Assembly (NCBI GenBank): GCA_964019695.1
Contig: OZ026518.1
Span: 105,744,305 to 105,808,304 of the forward strand
Length of the DNA stretch: 64,000 bases
Reading direction: 5' to 3'
From: Loripinus fragilis
Taxonomy: Eukaryota; Mollusca; Bivalvia; Lucinida; Lucinidae
Under the pieces are notes generated by a model. It was not told the origin of the DNA and ran no database searches. It saw only the letters and a program-made list of their open reading frames with translations. Below are positions 33,661 to 45,656 of the stretch, in pieces (the first letter of the stretch is position 1; each line of letters starts with the position of its first letter). The translations under genes were made by a program, and so were the position numbers.

Positions 33661-35264
33661 TAAGAGCATTAATCTTTAATTATCCATTCTTACGAGGGTC
33701 ATTTTTGATGTTGGTAGAATCGGGCTGTATCTCTACAAAAATAGAGTTTACGGTACCATAAGTATATATATTTTGAAAGGTCTAGGTGATATAGAACTTA
33801 CATCATTGGCGCTAAGTTTGGTCAAGATATATAGTTTATCAGCAACAGTAACTTGAGTAAGTAATTTTGTTGAGGAAAATGTGTTTCTTTTTTACAGCGT
33901 CAAGGCTCCCCGTTCTGGTGCATTCAGTCACTCATTGCCCAACATGTCAAATGTGTAAAATCGCAATGCACTCAGCATGTTCAAAGCATTGAATAAATGT
34001 TTTCAGTAAAAATGCGCTGTTTTACTTTATACCACGTTGAAGGCCGACTTAAATCGCTGAAACTTCAAAATTGAAATTTATTCTGACTGTCAACAATTCA
34101 ACTTTCGTTGTCGAAGGATACAGTTATGCGCCAAAAATGTCGCGTGTGGGTTATCTCACATTAGCATGTGGCTTATCTCGTATTAGTTACGCGTATCTCA
34201 CATGGGTAGCGATGTGGGACAGATTTTTGCAACAGAGAGCTAACACAGGGACCACTCTATATTGTATGCGTTGGTATGTGAGAAAGAATTTTCTCCCACA
34301 ATTGCTAATGTAAGATATGCTATCAGCTCATGTGAGAAATTTCTATCTTGCATGACCACGTGACTGCTTTCTTAGGGACCCTCGTTATTTATGTGTCAGG
34401 GAGGGGGGACTGGCTAAAAGGTAGGGGGGTCATATGAATTTTCATGAGCTAGTAGGGTGGTCACCATTAACTTTGGCTTCCCAGCAGGGGGGCTGTGTTT
34501 TAATTGTTCCAATAAAATCATTTAACTTTTTTCTCGATTATTTCGCTTGCTCGATTTTTATAAATTAAACTATTATATTTATAATATTTAGAGAGGCCAC
34601 TAAATTTCTCAGTTTTTATATTTGCAATTGCAAAAGCTATTCTGTTTTGGTAGTTTTATCCTATCAACTTTATCATGCTGATTTTGATAGAAAATCGATT
34701 AATCATGATTTCAGATCGGCCCTAACTTTTCCCTGCTTTTTCTTGTGTTCCTACTTCTTCTTGAAATGTCCAACTTTCCCTACCTTCCCTACTTTTCACT
34801 CTTAAATATCATTTACGCAATAAAATCAGATTTTTTCCTCGCTCGCTTCGCTTACTCGAATCTTAGAAAATAACTATATGATCTTTTTCAGAGAGCGGAC
34901 AGCTAAAAACCTTTATTTTACTTAAATCTGGAAGTATCTCTGTTTTGCTATTATTATTGTCACAGCTAATATTCTGCTTAACTATTGAATATTAAATGTC
35001 TTATTAAGTGTTTTTCAGACAACTTATTGTTATGATTTTGTACTTGGAAAAGCCCTATACTATCGCTACTTTTTTACTCAGATAATCCCTACTTAATCAC
35101 TACTTTTTCCAATTTTTATCTATACTTTTTTGTTTAAAGGCACTTGGAAGCCTTATTAATTAGTCTCTTTTTTTATGAATTTGGTATTTTAAAAAACACT
35201 TCTATCCCTACTTTTTACTCCAAAATCACTACTTTTTTGCTCATTACATTTTTCTTCAAGACTT
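33661..35264. other. Gene-free AT-rich region
   Basis: An 80-codon frame (34071-34313) has no family features. GTGGGTTATCTCACATTAG and similar words repeat at 34150-34210. Poly-pyrimidine and G-run patches occur at 34390-34500. Nothing further. Confidence 0.5.
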
Positions 35265-36090
35265 TTGTCTCTACAGTACTCTTTCCCTAATTTTTGTGTA
35301 AGGGAACTTGTTGCAGATTTGTTTTTGTTTTGTTATGAGAGAGACTTTTTGTTGTCCCTGTCAGACAATAATCAAACTGATATTATTGAAGCTTTTAACT
35401 CAACCTCCAGATATTTAGATGACTTGCTTAATATTGATAATCCTTATTTTGAACAAATGGTAGGTCAGATATATCCCACTGAACTTCAGTTAAATAAAGG
35501 GAATTCTTCTGATACTGAAGCCCCGTTTTTGGACTTGAACTTGTCAATAACAAATGGCATAGTTTCTTTTAAATTTATGATAAACGGAATTATTTTAATT
35601 TTGAAATAGCAAATTTCCCATTTCTTGATGGAGATGTTCCTCGCTCTCCTTCCTATGGTGTATATATTTCTTAGCCTATTCGTTTCGCTAGAGTGTGTTC
35701 TAATGTTGATGACTTCAACAACAGAAACTTATTTTTAATTGCTAAGTTATTAAAACAAGGTTATAGATATCATGAACTTCGAAAAGCATTTTCTAAATTC
35801 TACAACAGACACTCAGAGTTAATTGTTAAATACAACATTGGGTTAAAAACTCTTCTGCAACAAGCCATATCAGAACCTATATTTTATGGTGATTTAGTTT
35901 ATAAATTCAAACGAATTGTTGGAAAACCTAACTTCAGTAATCAATTCAAAAGATAGTTAAACGTTATATAAGGGTTGGATATAACTTGGATATCATGCAA
36001 CAGTCTGCATGCCTAGTTTTAAACCCAATCAAGGTTTATAGCTATGGTTTCCTCTTTAATTGCACGATGGTGGGTCAGGCCTCAGACTCT
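35265..36090 (+). pseudogene. Penelope-like reverse transcriptase pseudogene
   Basis: The reading starts without a proper start codon at a truncation. It runs through VADLFLFCYERDF, then the catalytic-type motif RYLDDLLN (about residue 50), YPTELQLNK and APFLDLNLSI. After a shift near 35580 it continues in another frame through FEIANFPFLDGDVPRSPSYG, a stop in the segment IS*PIRF (35670-35685), and CSNVDDFNNRN, LLKQGYRYHELRKAFSKFY and FYGDLVYKFKRIVG to a stop at 35954. A last stretch encodes NPIKVYSYGFLFNC-like residues. An (R)YxDD core followed by FLD and CS..DF..R...L motifs is typical of Penelope-like reverse transcriptases. A GIY-YIG endonuclease was not found. The family call is moderate, the pseudogene state is clear. 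Confidence 0.65.
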
Positions 36091-36669
36091 ATGACGGCTC
36101 TGACATAAAGCTTTAATCGGAGGGTTGGTGCCTGATACCTAACTGTAGCTGAACCCCCCGTGGCTCAACTTGAGGGTTTCTTTAGCTCTGACTGTCTCTG
36201 AGTCATAAGCCCTTTTCTTTGTTTCATCATGGTATGTTAATTTGATAACAGTGTTTCTCCATGATGATACATTGCATTAGTTAGATTGCCTTCATGCGAG
36301 CTGAACATTTCTTGTACTTCAACAACAGCAGAATCTAGGGCGAAGATTTTGTACCTGTAAAATGCATTTAAGTCCCCCGGTGGCTTAGGCTGCTGTCCGT
36401 TCTAAGGCGGTGGTTCTGTTATTGTTGACTTTTTGTTTATTGTTACTCCCATTATGGGAGTCTGTAATGTTCTATGTTTTGTTGTGCGTTATTGTGTGTC
36501 CATTCTAGCATTGCAATCATCTTGATGGGGAAGAGAGAGCTGGTTGCTTTGCTTAATTTGTCTTCCTGGTGTCACGTGATGGTTGAGCGGCTCTTCCTCG
36601 TGGTGCCACAGGGTTATCTGTGGTTTGTGATTGTGGTATTTCCTGGTCATACTCACTAACTATTTTTGA
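35265..36669 (+). mobile_element. Penelope-like retroelement copy B (5' truncated)
   Basis: Reverse transcriptase remnants (35265 to about 36090) are followed by a tail. The tail contains AATCTAGGGCGAAGAT (near 36335), AAGGCGGTGGTTCTG (36402), an ACTCCCATTATGGGAGT palindrome (36445) and the end CATACTCACTAACTATTTTTG. The tail matches, in inverse, 60421-60685. This copy links the coding part to the tail that occurs alone elsewhere. Confidence 0.65.
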
Positions 36670-36753
36670 AAGCCTATTTATCTGCAGCTTTGTATTGGTT
36701 CAACTCAGGAAGGCACATCTCAACAAAATGTTTTGAGATAATGATGTAAAATT

Positions 36754-36768
36754 GGGGGGGGGGGGGGG
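36754..36768. repeat. Poly-G tract
   Basis: Fifteen consecutive G residues, followed by CGAGGGG. Confidence 0.95.
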
Positions 36769-39707
36769 CGAGGGGTCAGGTTATTTTATTGTGGTACGGA
36801 GGGGGGTCATCCAACATTTGGATGATGGATCAAAATCTCAGCCACCTGGCCTGACACTTAAATAATGAGCGGTCCCTTACATGGCCAGATTAAAATAATT
36901 TTAATCTTAATTATTCTTTTTTTCGAAAAAAAAAGGTATTCAAACGATTTATATATTGCACCTAAGTAACTCAAAGGCACCAAGCATGGTTAAACGTCAC
37001 TTACTGACGTCATATAAAGTTAAATACGCCACAAAAAGTGCACCACGTTACGATAATAGTAATGTAACGCTAATGGCACTGGGAGAATTGAATTCTCGTA
37101 CACTCAAATGGGATATCCGTTGTCTTTACCCATTGGATAGAGAATAAAACGAACAACTGCATGTCGGCTGCACGTTGATCCGTGACGTCATTGTAATGTT
37201 CAAATGATGACACCATGTCGAATTTCAGCGTATTAGGCATTTTCTTGGAAGCCTTTTACATGTTTTCAAATATGAAATGAGGTATTTAATGGTGAGCAAG
37301 AAATAGAATCCATTTTTCGTGTGAAGATGAGGTAAAAAAAATCTTTCCCTCGTGATCACCATTTGTCTACACTCGGTAAGCCTCCTGATGCCAATCGGTG
37401 ATCCTGGGGACGGTTTTTTCTAATCCACCCTCATACTCATGATGGATTCGTAAAAAAGGTTACGATAAACCATGACTAGAAAAGAAACCAGCAAGAAGAT
37501 TAAAAAAAATTGACCTAATATATCCATGACAAATTTATTGAAAACGTGCAATTTTTCTAAGATTCTATAAATGCATAACATGTAAAGAATAACTCACTTT
37601 TAATAATGCCATCAATGCAATGAAAATGTAAACATCCTGTGTGCTTAGTTCTAAATGTATCTTAAAACAAAATGGATCAATATATCAGCCGCCCCCTGAC
37701 ACTTAAATAATGAGCGGTCCCTTACATGGGCAGATTAAAATTATTTCAATCTTAAATATTCTTTTTTGCCGAGAAAAAGTTATTCAACTGAGTAATATAT
37801 TGCGTCTACGTATCTCAAAGGCACCAAGCATGGTCACACGTAATTTACTGGGGTCATATAAAGTTAATTACGCCACAAAAAGTGCAACACGTGACGATAA
37901 TGGTAATGTGACGCTAATGACATGGGAGCCTAGCAGGATTTTATTTTGCATTTTGCAACTTAACTAAGCTTCCAATTGTTTTCCAGTCATTAACATCCAT
38001 AATGCCCAAATGAAACACTTGTGAACCCGGAAATAATGTACATCCAGCGAGTAAAAAGTTAAATTTGTTTACGTTTTTTATATTTTTTTTATGTACTACC
38101 AAAAAAAGTAGAAAATTGGGAGAAAAACAATCCATGATGAGCCTATCCATGTAGTATACAGAGAAATCTCACCCTCGGGTCGGACTTGACAAGCTAGGTC
38201 CCTGGTTAAAATTATGACCCGTAAGGTGAGGTATCTCTATTCTACATGGACACTCATTGTGGATAGTTATAATATCACATTGGTGAAAACAACGGAAATC
38301 CCAATCAGGTGTGCGAGAATCGACATTCTGACAGACCAAATCGGGATATCCATTGTTTTTACCCACATACCCGTACCAGCCCATGGGACAGAGATTAAAA
38401 TGAACAGCTGCATGTCGACCACACGCTGATCCGTGACGTCATTGAAATGTTCAAATGACGGCACCATGTCAAATCTCAGCGTATTCAGCATTTTCTGGAA
38501 GCCTTCTTCATGTTTTCTAATATAAAATGAGGTATTTAGTGGCGAGCAAGAAAAAGAGTCCATTATTTGTGTGAGGATGGGATAGAAAAATCCGTCCCTC
38601 ATGATCACCGTTTGTCATCACTCTGTAAACCTCATGATGCCAATCGGTGATCCTTGGGATGGATTTTTCTATCTTACCCTCACACTCATTATGGATTTGT
38701 ATAGAATATTAAGATAAACCATAACTAGAAAAGAAACCAGCAAGAAGATCAAAAAGTTGACCTAATATATCCGTGACAAATTTATTGAAAACGTGCAATT
38801 TTTTTAAAATTCTATAATACATAACATGTGAAGAATAACTCACTTTAAAGAATGCCTTCAATGAAATGAAATTTAAATTTCCTTTGTACTTAATTTTACA
38901 TGTATCTAAAAACGAAATGGATCGAAATCGCAGCTGGCCCCCCTGACACTTAAATAATGAGCGGTCCCTTACATGGGCAGATTAAAATTATTTTAATCTT
39001 ATATATTCTTTTTTCCGAAAAAAGGTATTCAAACGAGTAATATATTGCGCATTAGTAACTCGAAGGCACCAAGCATGGTTAAACGTTACTAACTGACGTC
39101 ATATAAAGTTAATTACGCCACAAAAAGTGCACCACGTGACGATAATGGCAATGTGAGGCTTGTGGCACAGGGTGCCTAGCAGGATTTTATTTTGCATTTT
39201 GCAACTTAACTAACGCTCCAATTGTATTTTCCAGTCAATAACAACTGTAATACCCAATAAAAGACTCGTGAACCTGGAAATAATGTTTATCCAACGAGTT
39301 AAAATTTAAAATTTTCACGTTTGTTTAAAATATTTTTTATGTTTCACAAAAGAAAAACGTAAAAAGTGAGAAAAACAATCCATGACGAGCCTGTCCATGT
39401 AGGATAGAGAAATCTCACCCTCGGGTAGGAATTTAACCAGGGACCGGAGAAGTCTCTTCCCTGATTTAAATTCCGACCAGTCAGGTGAGATACCTCCATT
39501 CTACATGGACACTTATTGGGGATTGCTATAATCTCACATTGGTGAAACTAACAGAAATACCGATCTAGTGTGTGAGCACACCAAATGGGGATTTACGTTG
39601 TTTTTACCCACATTACCGCACCAGCCCTTGGGACAGAGAATAAAACGAATAGATGCATGTCAGCTGCATGCTGATCTGTGACGTCATTGTAACGTTCAAA
39701 TGATATC

Positions 39708-39712
39708 ACCAT
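39708..39712 (+). repeat. 5-bp target duplication of the SINE (ACCAT), left copy
   Basis: ACCAT here equals 40353-40357. Units 2 and 4 have one uninterrupted CACCATGTC at this place (38462, 41599 regions), serving as empty sites. Confidence 0.75.
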
Positions 39713-39787
39713 CGGCCCAATAGCTCAGTTGGTAGAGCGTCCGCTTTCCCAGCCGGAGGTCGTGGGTTCGAATCCAGACCGCACCAT
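39713..39787 (+). tRNA. tRNA-like SINE head (not a functional tRNA)
   Basis: The D arm (GCTCAGTTGGTAGAGC) and the T loop (GGTTCGAATCC) are intact, so Pol III boxes are likely functional. The anticodon stem has a mismatch around TCCGCTTTCCCAGCCGGA, and the acceptor strands GGCCCAA and the 3' side do not pair well. It is best read as a SINE promoter rather than a tRNA gene. Confidence 0.6.
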
Positions 39788-39957
39788 ACCAAAGGTGTAA
39801 AAATGGTACTAGCAGCTCCCTTGCTGACGCTCGCATAAAAAGGGGTTGTGCTAGAAAGATAGAGTAAGGCAGCTAAGTATCTGTTAAAAAGGTATTGTTA
39901 TGTCGCATAAAAAACTCTACAGAGATTATGATGTTTGTTTCAAATAAGCGACGTTAA

Positions 39958-40322
39958 AGCTGCATAGTCTGTAACTTTGATCTTTTAATTTTAAAACTAG
40001 TGTTTCTATTTTTCAAGAACACAGTAAAAAAACTAAAATTCAGTTATACATTTTACCAATTTCGTAAATCTTAACAACTTATCAGTATCAAAACAGCGGT
40101 ATTTAGGTAAAAATAAGCTGTCTATAATTATTGGAGGGACGCAATTAATTACCAACAAGAGAAAAACACACCTGTTTTTATAAGATAATTCACTTTTACG
40201 TGCAGTTTTCAGCTATAGTGAACAGATTTATTATGAAAACATAACTTAATTCTACTTTTACAAATGATTTAAAAAGAAAATAAAAAAAATCGAAAAATGT
40301 TCAAAGTTGCAGATCTAGTCTC
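39958..40322. mobile_element. 365-bp TTAA-flanked MITE inside the SINE (family M, copy 1)
   Basis: TTAA flanks both ends (39954-39957, 40323-40326). The termini AGTCTGTAACTTTGA and TCAAAGTTGCAGATCT are imperfect inverted repeats. A second copy with TTAA flanks starts at 60690 and ends near 63029. No coding. Confidence 0.75.
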
Positions 40323-42049
40323 TTAAAATAAAGCTTCTTTATCTTTATCTTTACCATGTCGAATCTCAGCGTATTCAGCATTATCTGGAAGCCCTTTTTC
40401 ATGTTTTCCAATATAAAATGAGGTATCTAGATGTGAGCAATAAAAAGAATCTATTTTTCGTGTGAGGATGGGATAGAAAAATCCGTTCCTCGTGATCACC
40501 GTTTGGCATCATTCCGCAAGCCTCGTGATGGCAATCAGTGATCCTGGGGACTGATTTTTCTATCCCACCCTCACACTCATGATCGATTCGTATAGAATAA
40601 TACGGTAAACAATAACTAGAAAAGAAACCAGCAAGAAGATTAAAAAAGTTGACCAAATATATCAATGACAAATTTATTGAAAACATACAATTTTTCTGAG
40701 ATTCTATAATACATAACATGTAAAGAATAACTCATTTTTAAGAATGCCTTCAATGCAATGAAATTTTAACTTCCTTTGTAATTAATTTTACATGTATCTA
40801 AAAACGAAATAGATCGAAATCTCAGCTGCCCCCCCCCCCTGACACTTAAATAAAGAGCGATCCCTTACATGGGCAGATTAAAATTATTTTTATCTTGAAT
40901 ATTCTTTTTTTCCGAAAAAAGGTATTCAAACGAGTAATATATTGCGCCTTAGTAACTAGAAGGAACAAAGCATGGTCAAACGTCACTTACTGACGCCATA
41001 TAGAGTTTATTACGCCATAAAAAGTGCACCACTTGACGATAATGGTAATGTGACGCTTATGGCACAGGGAGCCTTGCAGGATTTTTTTGCCTTTTGCAAC
41101 TAAACGCTCCAATTGTATTTCCGAGTCAATAACAACTATAATACCCGATAAAACACACATGAGCCCTGAAATAATGTACATCCAACGAGTAAAAAGTTAT
41201 ATTTTTTACATTTTTTACTTTTTATGTTCCGCCAAAAAAAAAACAACGTAAAAAGTGTGAGAAAAACAATCCATCATGAGCCTGTCCATGTACACCCTCT
41301 GGTCGGAATTTAACCAGGGACTCGACAAGCCTCTTCCCTGATTAAAATTCCGACCTGTCAGGTGAGATATCTCTATTCTACATGGACACTCATTGCGGAT
41401 TGTTATAATCTCACATAAGTGAAAACAACAGAAATTCCGATCTAGTGTGCAGGTTGACATTCTCGCACACCAAATCGGTTTTTCCGTTGTTTTTATCCAC
41501 ATACCCGTACCAGCCAATGAGACAGAGAATAAAGCGAACAGCTGCATGTCGGCCGCACGCTGATCCGTGACGTCATTGTAATGTTCAAATGACGTCACCA
41601 TGTCGAATCTCGGCGTATTCAGCATTTTCTGGAAGCATTTTACATGTTTTCTAATATAAAATGAGGTATTTAGTGGTGAGCAAAAAGAGAATTCATTATT
41701 CGAGTGAGGATGGGATAGAAAATTCCGTCTCTCCTGATCACCGTTTGTCATCACTTGGCGAGCCTCGTGATGCCAATCCGTGATCCTCGGGACAGTTTTT
41801 TCTTTCCCACTCTCACACTCATGATGGATTCGTATAGAATATTACGATAAACCATAACTAGAAAAGAAACCAGCAAGAAGATAAAAAAAGTTGACCTAAT
41901 ATATCCATGACAAATTTATTGAAAACGTGCAATTTTTCTATGATTCTATAATATATAACATGCAAAGAATAACTCACTTTTAAGAATGCCTTTAATGCAA
42001 TGAAAATTTAAACTTCCTGTAATTCTACATGTATCTAAAAACGAAATGG

Positions 42050-42479
42050 AACTCCAAATTAATATTTAAAATTTAAATACCTGTAGTAAAACTCTCTTTA
42101 ACTTTTATCTTTCCAAATGTGTGAGCTCTAAAATACCCGGCCCATATATACTATATCAGGCCCTTAACGAAAAGACTGGAAAAAGAAGAAATACTACTTT
42201 TCTTCCTCAAAGAAAACATTACCTAGAATATTAAAAATGTTTCTAATCTCTTCTAAAGAAACCACAAATTATTATATTACTCTTAAATAGATGTTAGAGG
42301 TGTTTCTGTTAGATTTTTTAAAATCAAAGATTTGCCATTGGCTTCAAGAATCATCTAAATATGTTCTACAATTGTGATAATTACATCTCTGTCATATTAG
42401 GTGGACACTGTGATTATTAATTATCGACATATAAGACATATTAGACGTTACAAGAACAAAAACATGTTAAAATATGATA
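42050..42479. other. Flank of the array, homologous to 33200-33540
   Basis: TATCAGGCCCTTAACGAAAA, GGTGTTTCTGT and AATTACATCTCTG occur in the same order as in the earlier copy. Non-coding. Confidence 0.5.
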
Positions 42480-42687
42480 TGAGCCGTGATATAAGATTTC
42501 CAACAATGTGGAGTGTGCGACTAGCATACGCGCAGTCTGATCAGAGCCTTTGCTAGTCGCTTCAATATTTTATGACTCTTAGGATACTTACTGAAGTTTC
42601 TAAGCTTCAATGGAGGCTGCGCATGGGCATCAGAGTCTACACTTGTCAAAATACCACATTGCTGGAAATCACATGTCGCGGCTCATA
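42480..42687. mobile_element. MITE family, copy 2 (inverse of 19300-19541)
   Basis: The ends GAGCCGTGATATAAGATTTC and AATCACATGTCGCGGCTC. CCAACAATG and CATTGCTGG lie next to the ends, and GCGCAGTCTGATCAGAGC inside. The orientation relative to copy 1 is reversed. Confidence 0.7.
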
Positions 42688-42756
42688 TTTAGTCATAGCA
42701 TCAGTCAGATTAAAACAAATTTTGAACGTAAATTTGTGAATATTGTCTTATCAACA

Positions 42757-43093
42757 TGTTAAAACATTTGTTTTGGGTGTTAAATAAGAACCGTCTGAAT
42801 GAGATGGTTGTCTTAGTACCCACAACATATGTTTTGGTTGGAAAGTAAGAAAATTAATCTTAATTACGCACATAGCCGTTCTATAAGGCACTGTGAGTTT
42901 GGGTGCAATAGGCATTGGAAACAAAAACTGTTAAAACATTTGTTTGTGTGTTAAAAAGAACCGTCTCAATGAGACGGTTGTTTTTACTACCCACAACAAA
43001 TGTTTTGGTTGGAAAGTAAGAAAATTGATCTTCTATTACGTACATAACCGTACTAAGTGTGAGTTTGGGTGCAATAGGCATTAGAAACAAGTT
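42757..43093. repeat. Two tandem units of about 165 bp
   Basis: GTTAAAACATTTGTTT, AAGAACCGTCT.AATGAGA, GTTTTGGTTGGAAAGTAAG and GTGAGTTTGGGTGCAATAGG occur twice in the same order (first at 42757-42918, second at 42928-43086). Confidence 0.8.
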
Positions 43094-43148
43094 CGGATGT
43101 ACTTTTGTCAACATTTTCACTCTCTTGACACTTGGCCTCCAGGTTCTT

Positions 43149-43238
43149 TCTCAGACTCAAAATAGAGCGCACTGATTGGCTGCTTGCGGACACGTGTCCG
43201 CAAGCAGCCAATCATTGCGCTTTATTTTGAGTCTGAGA
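43149..43238. repeat. 90-bp near-perfect hairpin
   Basis: TCTCAGACTCAAAATA and GATTGGCTGCTTGCGG with their mirror images meet at an ACACGTGT centre. Only a few mismatches occur in 45-base arms. Confidence 0.9.
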
Positions 43239-43929
43239 CTGGCCTCAAGGTTTATAACCTCCAGGCCTGGTCATGAATTATTTGTCTGGCTGAATGCAGA
43301 CAACTCCAGCAAGTTTGAATTAAAATCTGTGTTTTTTTCCATCTTGGAATTTTTTTTCGCCAAGTCATTGTTTTTTTGGGAGTTGAAACAAGTATATACG
43401 CTCTTCACAAACTCTTAAATGTTTTAGAAAGCCAAAAAGGCGAAACCTAGACTTTCGATTCTTGTTTCTCTTGAATTTTCAAATATAAATAATTGTTGCG
43501 TTGCCCTGTAGAATACGTGTGTACTCGAGGGCAAATGGATTTTTTCATTCTTATCAATTAGACATGTCCATTTTTATTTTGAGGGTTATTGGTGGTATTT
43601 ATCTTTATTTTTAAAATTTAGATAGAAATTATGAAAGCAAACAATGGCGACCCTGATCAGACGCCGCGTTCTGTGGCATATCATCTGGGTCTGCACTGTT
43701 TGCCTATGGTCCGCAAAAAGAAAGCCAGGCTTATATGGGTCAAACTATATGGGAAAATGCATTAGTACAGTGAAACCTCAAAATGAAATCAATAGACAAT
43801 AACATGCACGACCAATGATAAACGCATGTCTCCAGAAGGAAATGTGAGGAACAAGGAATTGGCAGCTTCAGCAGAATGATTGTGTTATTGGGGTTAGAAA
43901 TTGTAAAAAGATTGAATATAACATTAATA
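43239..43929. other. Anonymous DNA
   Basis: No gene was recognised. A GACCCTGATCAGACGCCGC palindrome fragment lies at about 43640-43730 (AAGCAAACA...TGTTTGCC borders). Confidence 0.5.
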
Positions 43930-44560
43930 TAATGTAGCAGACTACATGCTTGGTGGTCAACCCGATCAGGTTGGCAGCTTTGCTTTCCTCTTTAATTGCA
44001 TGCCGGTGGGTCGTACTTCAGACTCTATGACGGTTCCGACTTAAACACTTATCTATTGATGAGATGGTTGGGGCCTGATGTTGTAGCTGTTGTCAGGCCC
44101 ACTGGGGTTTACCGGTTGGATTTCTTTTGCTCCGGTTTTCAGTCATATGTACTGTTGAGTCCTTATCTTTTCGTTATCTCTTTTTATATCTTGATATGTA
44201 TGTTCAAGGAGATAATGCATGGTTAAGTAAGGGGTCTTCCATGCAATCCAAACACCTATGTGCTTGATCCACAACTGAACTAAGGGTGAGGTTGGCGCCG
44301 TGAAACCGGTTTAGCCATCCAGTAAAATATTTTACTGACTGCTTCTTTTGTGGATCATTTGCGTTATATATTGCTTGTGCTTGTCATGCTTTCGCGTCTG
44401 TTCATTGCTGCCTTGTGGTCACCGGTTATGAAAAGGCTGACCCCTTGGCTCTTGTTTGTGATGTTTTATTGTGTTTTTGTCACTTTTCCATGTGGTATTC
44501 TGGGTCAGGTGTGGTCCTTGATTGTATCGATATCTGATCTTTGCCGTCTTTCTTACTTTA
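43930..44560 (+). mobile_element. Penelope-like retroelement copy C (coding end plus tail)
   Basis: It starts within the terminal coding segment (VVNPIRL..-like, TTTCCTCTTTAATTGCA, GACTCTATGACGGT), continues through GGCGCCGTGAAACCGGTTTAG and TTTTGTGGATCATTTG, and ends TCTTTCTTACTTTA. It shows that the short tail-only repeats (11989, 46563, 50381, 54274) belong to this retroelement. Confidence 0.65.
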
Positions 44561-45566
44561 AACATAATTCATACTATTTAGTGAACTTAAAATGAGACAC
44601 AGTTTTTGGATTTTAAAAAGCACAATATTTACTTTATCCTGATATTTTATATTGGTACAAGCAAAAGCAATAGCATATATGCATCTGATACGTACCTTTT
44701 TTGTCGAATACTAGTACATATATTTTATAGTCTTGATGTTTTTAAGAAAAGATGCAACCTTGATGATTATGGGAGGAATCATTCTCGTATCGTTCACGTG
44801 ACCAGTTTTAAACATTCGTAAAAGTGTATGCATGCCATCTTGCCAAGTAAATTTAAAAAGAGACAAAACTGCACCCGCCTGGGCAAATGTGTACACATGC
44901 TTCAATTTGCATATCAGGCATTCAGTGCATAACGGAAGCTACATGCTCTAGACATTGTAGAATTGCTGCAACCAGAGGAGCCTCTGCTGCAACCCATGGA
45001 AATACAATCAGTTTATGACATATCTTGTGTGGGCATATGTGCATGTGCATGTATTACCACTTATTACTTGTTCGAATAAACTGAAACTGTATACTGATTA
45101 AAACTGCGTGTATGGCATAGAGGGGATCTTACACACGTGGCCCATTTAATAAATTACGTATGAAACGATCATGTGTGTAAAATGCTGTTTATCACATGAC
45201 CTTTCAAATCAAAAGTGGACAAGATTGTGTTACAAATTCACGCGGAAGTGTTATATAGCGTGAGATCATATCATATTTATTACTTAGAGATTTTAAAGTA
45301 CATGTAACCATTCTTGTAAATGGTACCCGCTAGGGTTGTTACGTCGTGACGACGTGAATGAAGTCATGACGCTATAGGTGCACGCGCGGGCCGTTCTGTA
45401 TTTATGTGAACGGGTCGATATGGGTTTGGAATCACGAGCAGTATCAGCCTGTATAACTATAGAGCTTATTGTTACTGGTTTTGGTTAAACCTATATTATA
45501 GTAAAAGACGTTATCCACTGAAGAACAGCGATGTCATTGATAGACACGTATATGTTATGTTATAGT

Positions 45567-45656
45567 TATACCATGGGTTGTCCGCCTGTACGTGGAGATA
45601 ATCAGCGAGCTTTAGCGAGCGGATTATCTTACGTACATGTGGACATACATGGTATA
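45567..45656. repeat. 90-bp hairpin
   Basis: TATACCATGGGTTGTCC and GTACGTGGAGATAATC are mirrored by GATTATCTTACGTAC and GGACATACATGGTATA around an AGCGAGCTTTAGCGAGC loop. Confidence 0.8.

Larger units (their letters stand above)
39713..40352 (+). mobile_element. tRNA-derived SINE inserted in unit 3 of the 1.25-kb array
   Basis: A tRNA-like head (39713-39787) has an A box TAGCTCAGTTGGTAGAGCG and a B box GGTTCGAATCC. A body of about 170 bp follows, and the tail is (ATCTTT)n. Removing the MITE at 39958-40322 leaves about 275 bp, a normal SINE length. Integration is by LINE machinery in known families. The other array units show the empty site. Confidence 0.85.
36828..42049. repeat. Tandem array of four 1.25-kb units
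   Basis: The anchor CTGACACTTAAATAA occurs at 36851, 37696, 38943 and 40839. The spacings are 845 (unit 1 has an internal deletion of about 400 bp), 1247 and 1896 (unit 3 carries a 640-bp SINE plus 5-bp duplication). Other landmarks per unit are GAGCGGTCCCTTACATGG, AAAGTGCACCACGTGACG, CAATCCATGATGAGCC, GTGACGTCATT and GTTCAAATGA. Each full unit also carries inverted blocks around TCTCACC...GGTGAGA. No gene; short frames here are by-products. Confidence 0.9.

Noticed and set aside
39713..39787. Functional tRNA gene
   Set aside because: A and B boxes are good, but the acceptor and anticodon stems do not pair, and the sequence continues as a SINE with an ATCTTT tail and a target duplication.
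38169..41754. Frames of 70-179 codons on the minus strand in the 1.25-kb array
   Set aside because: They recur with the tandem unit, change frame between units and have no recognisable motif; a satellite-like repeat explains them.
42757..43093. Rho-independent-style terminators at CCGTCTCAATGAGACGG
   Set aside because: The hairpin plus T-run resembles a bacterial terminator, but the context is a eukaryotic tandem repeat.
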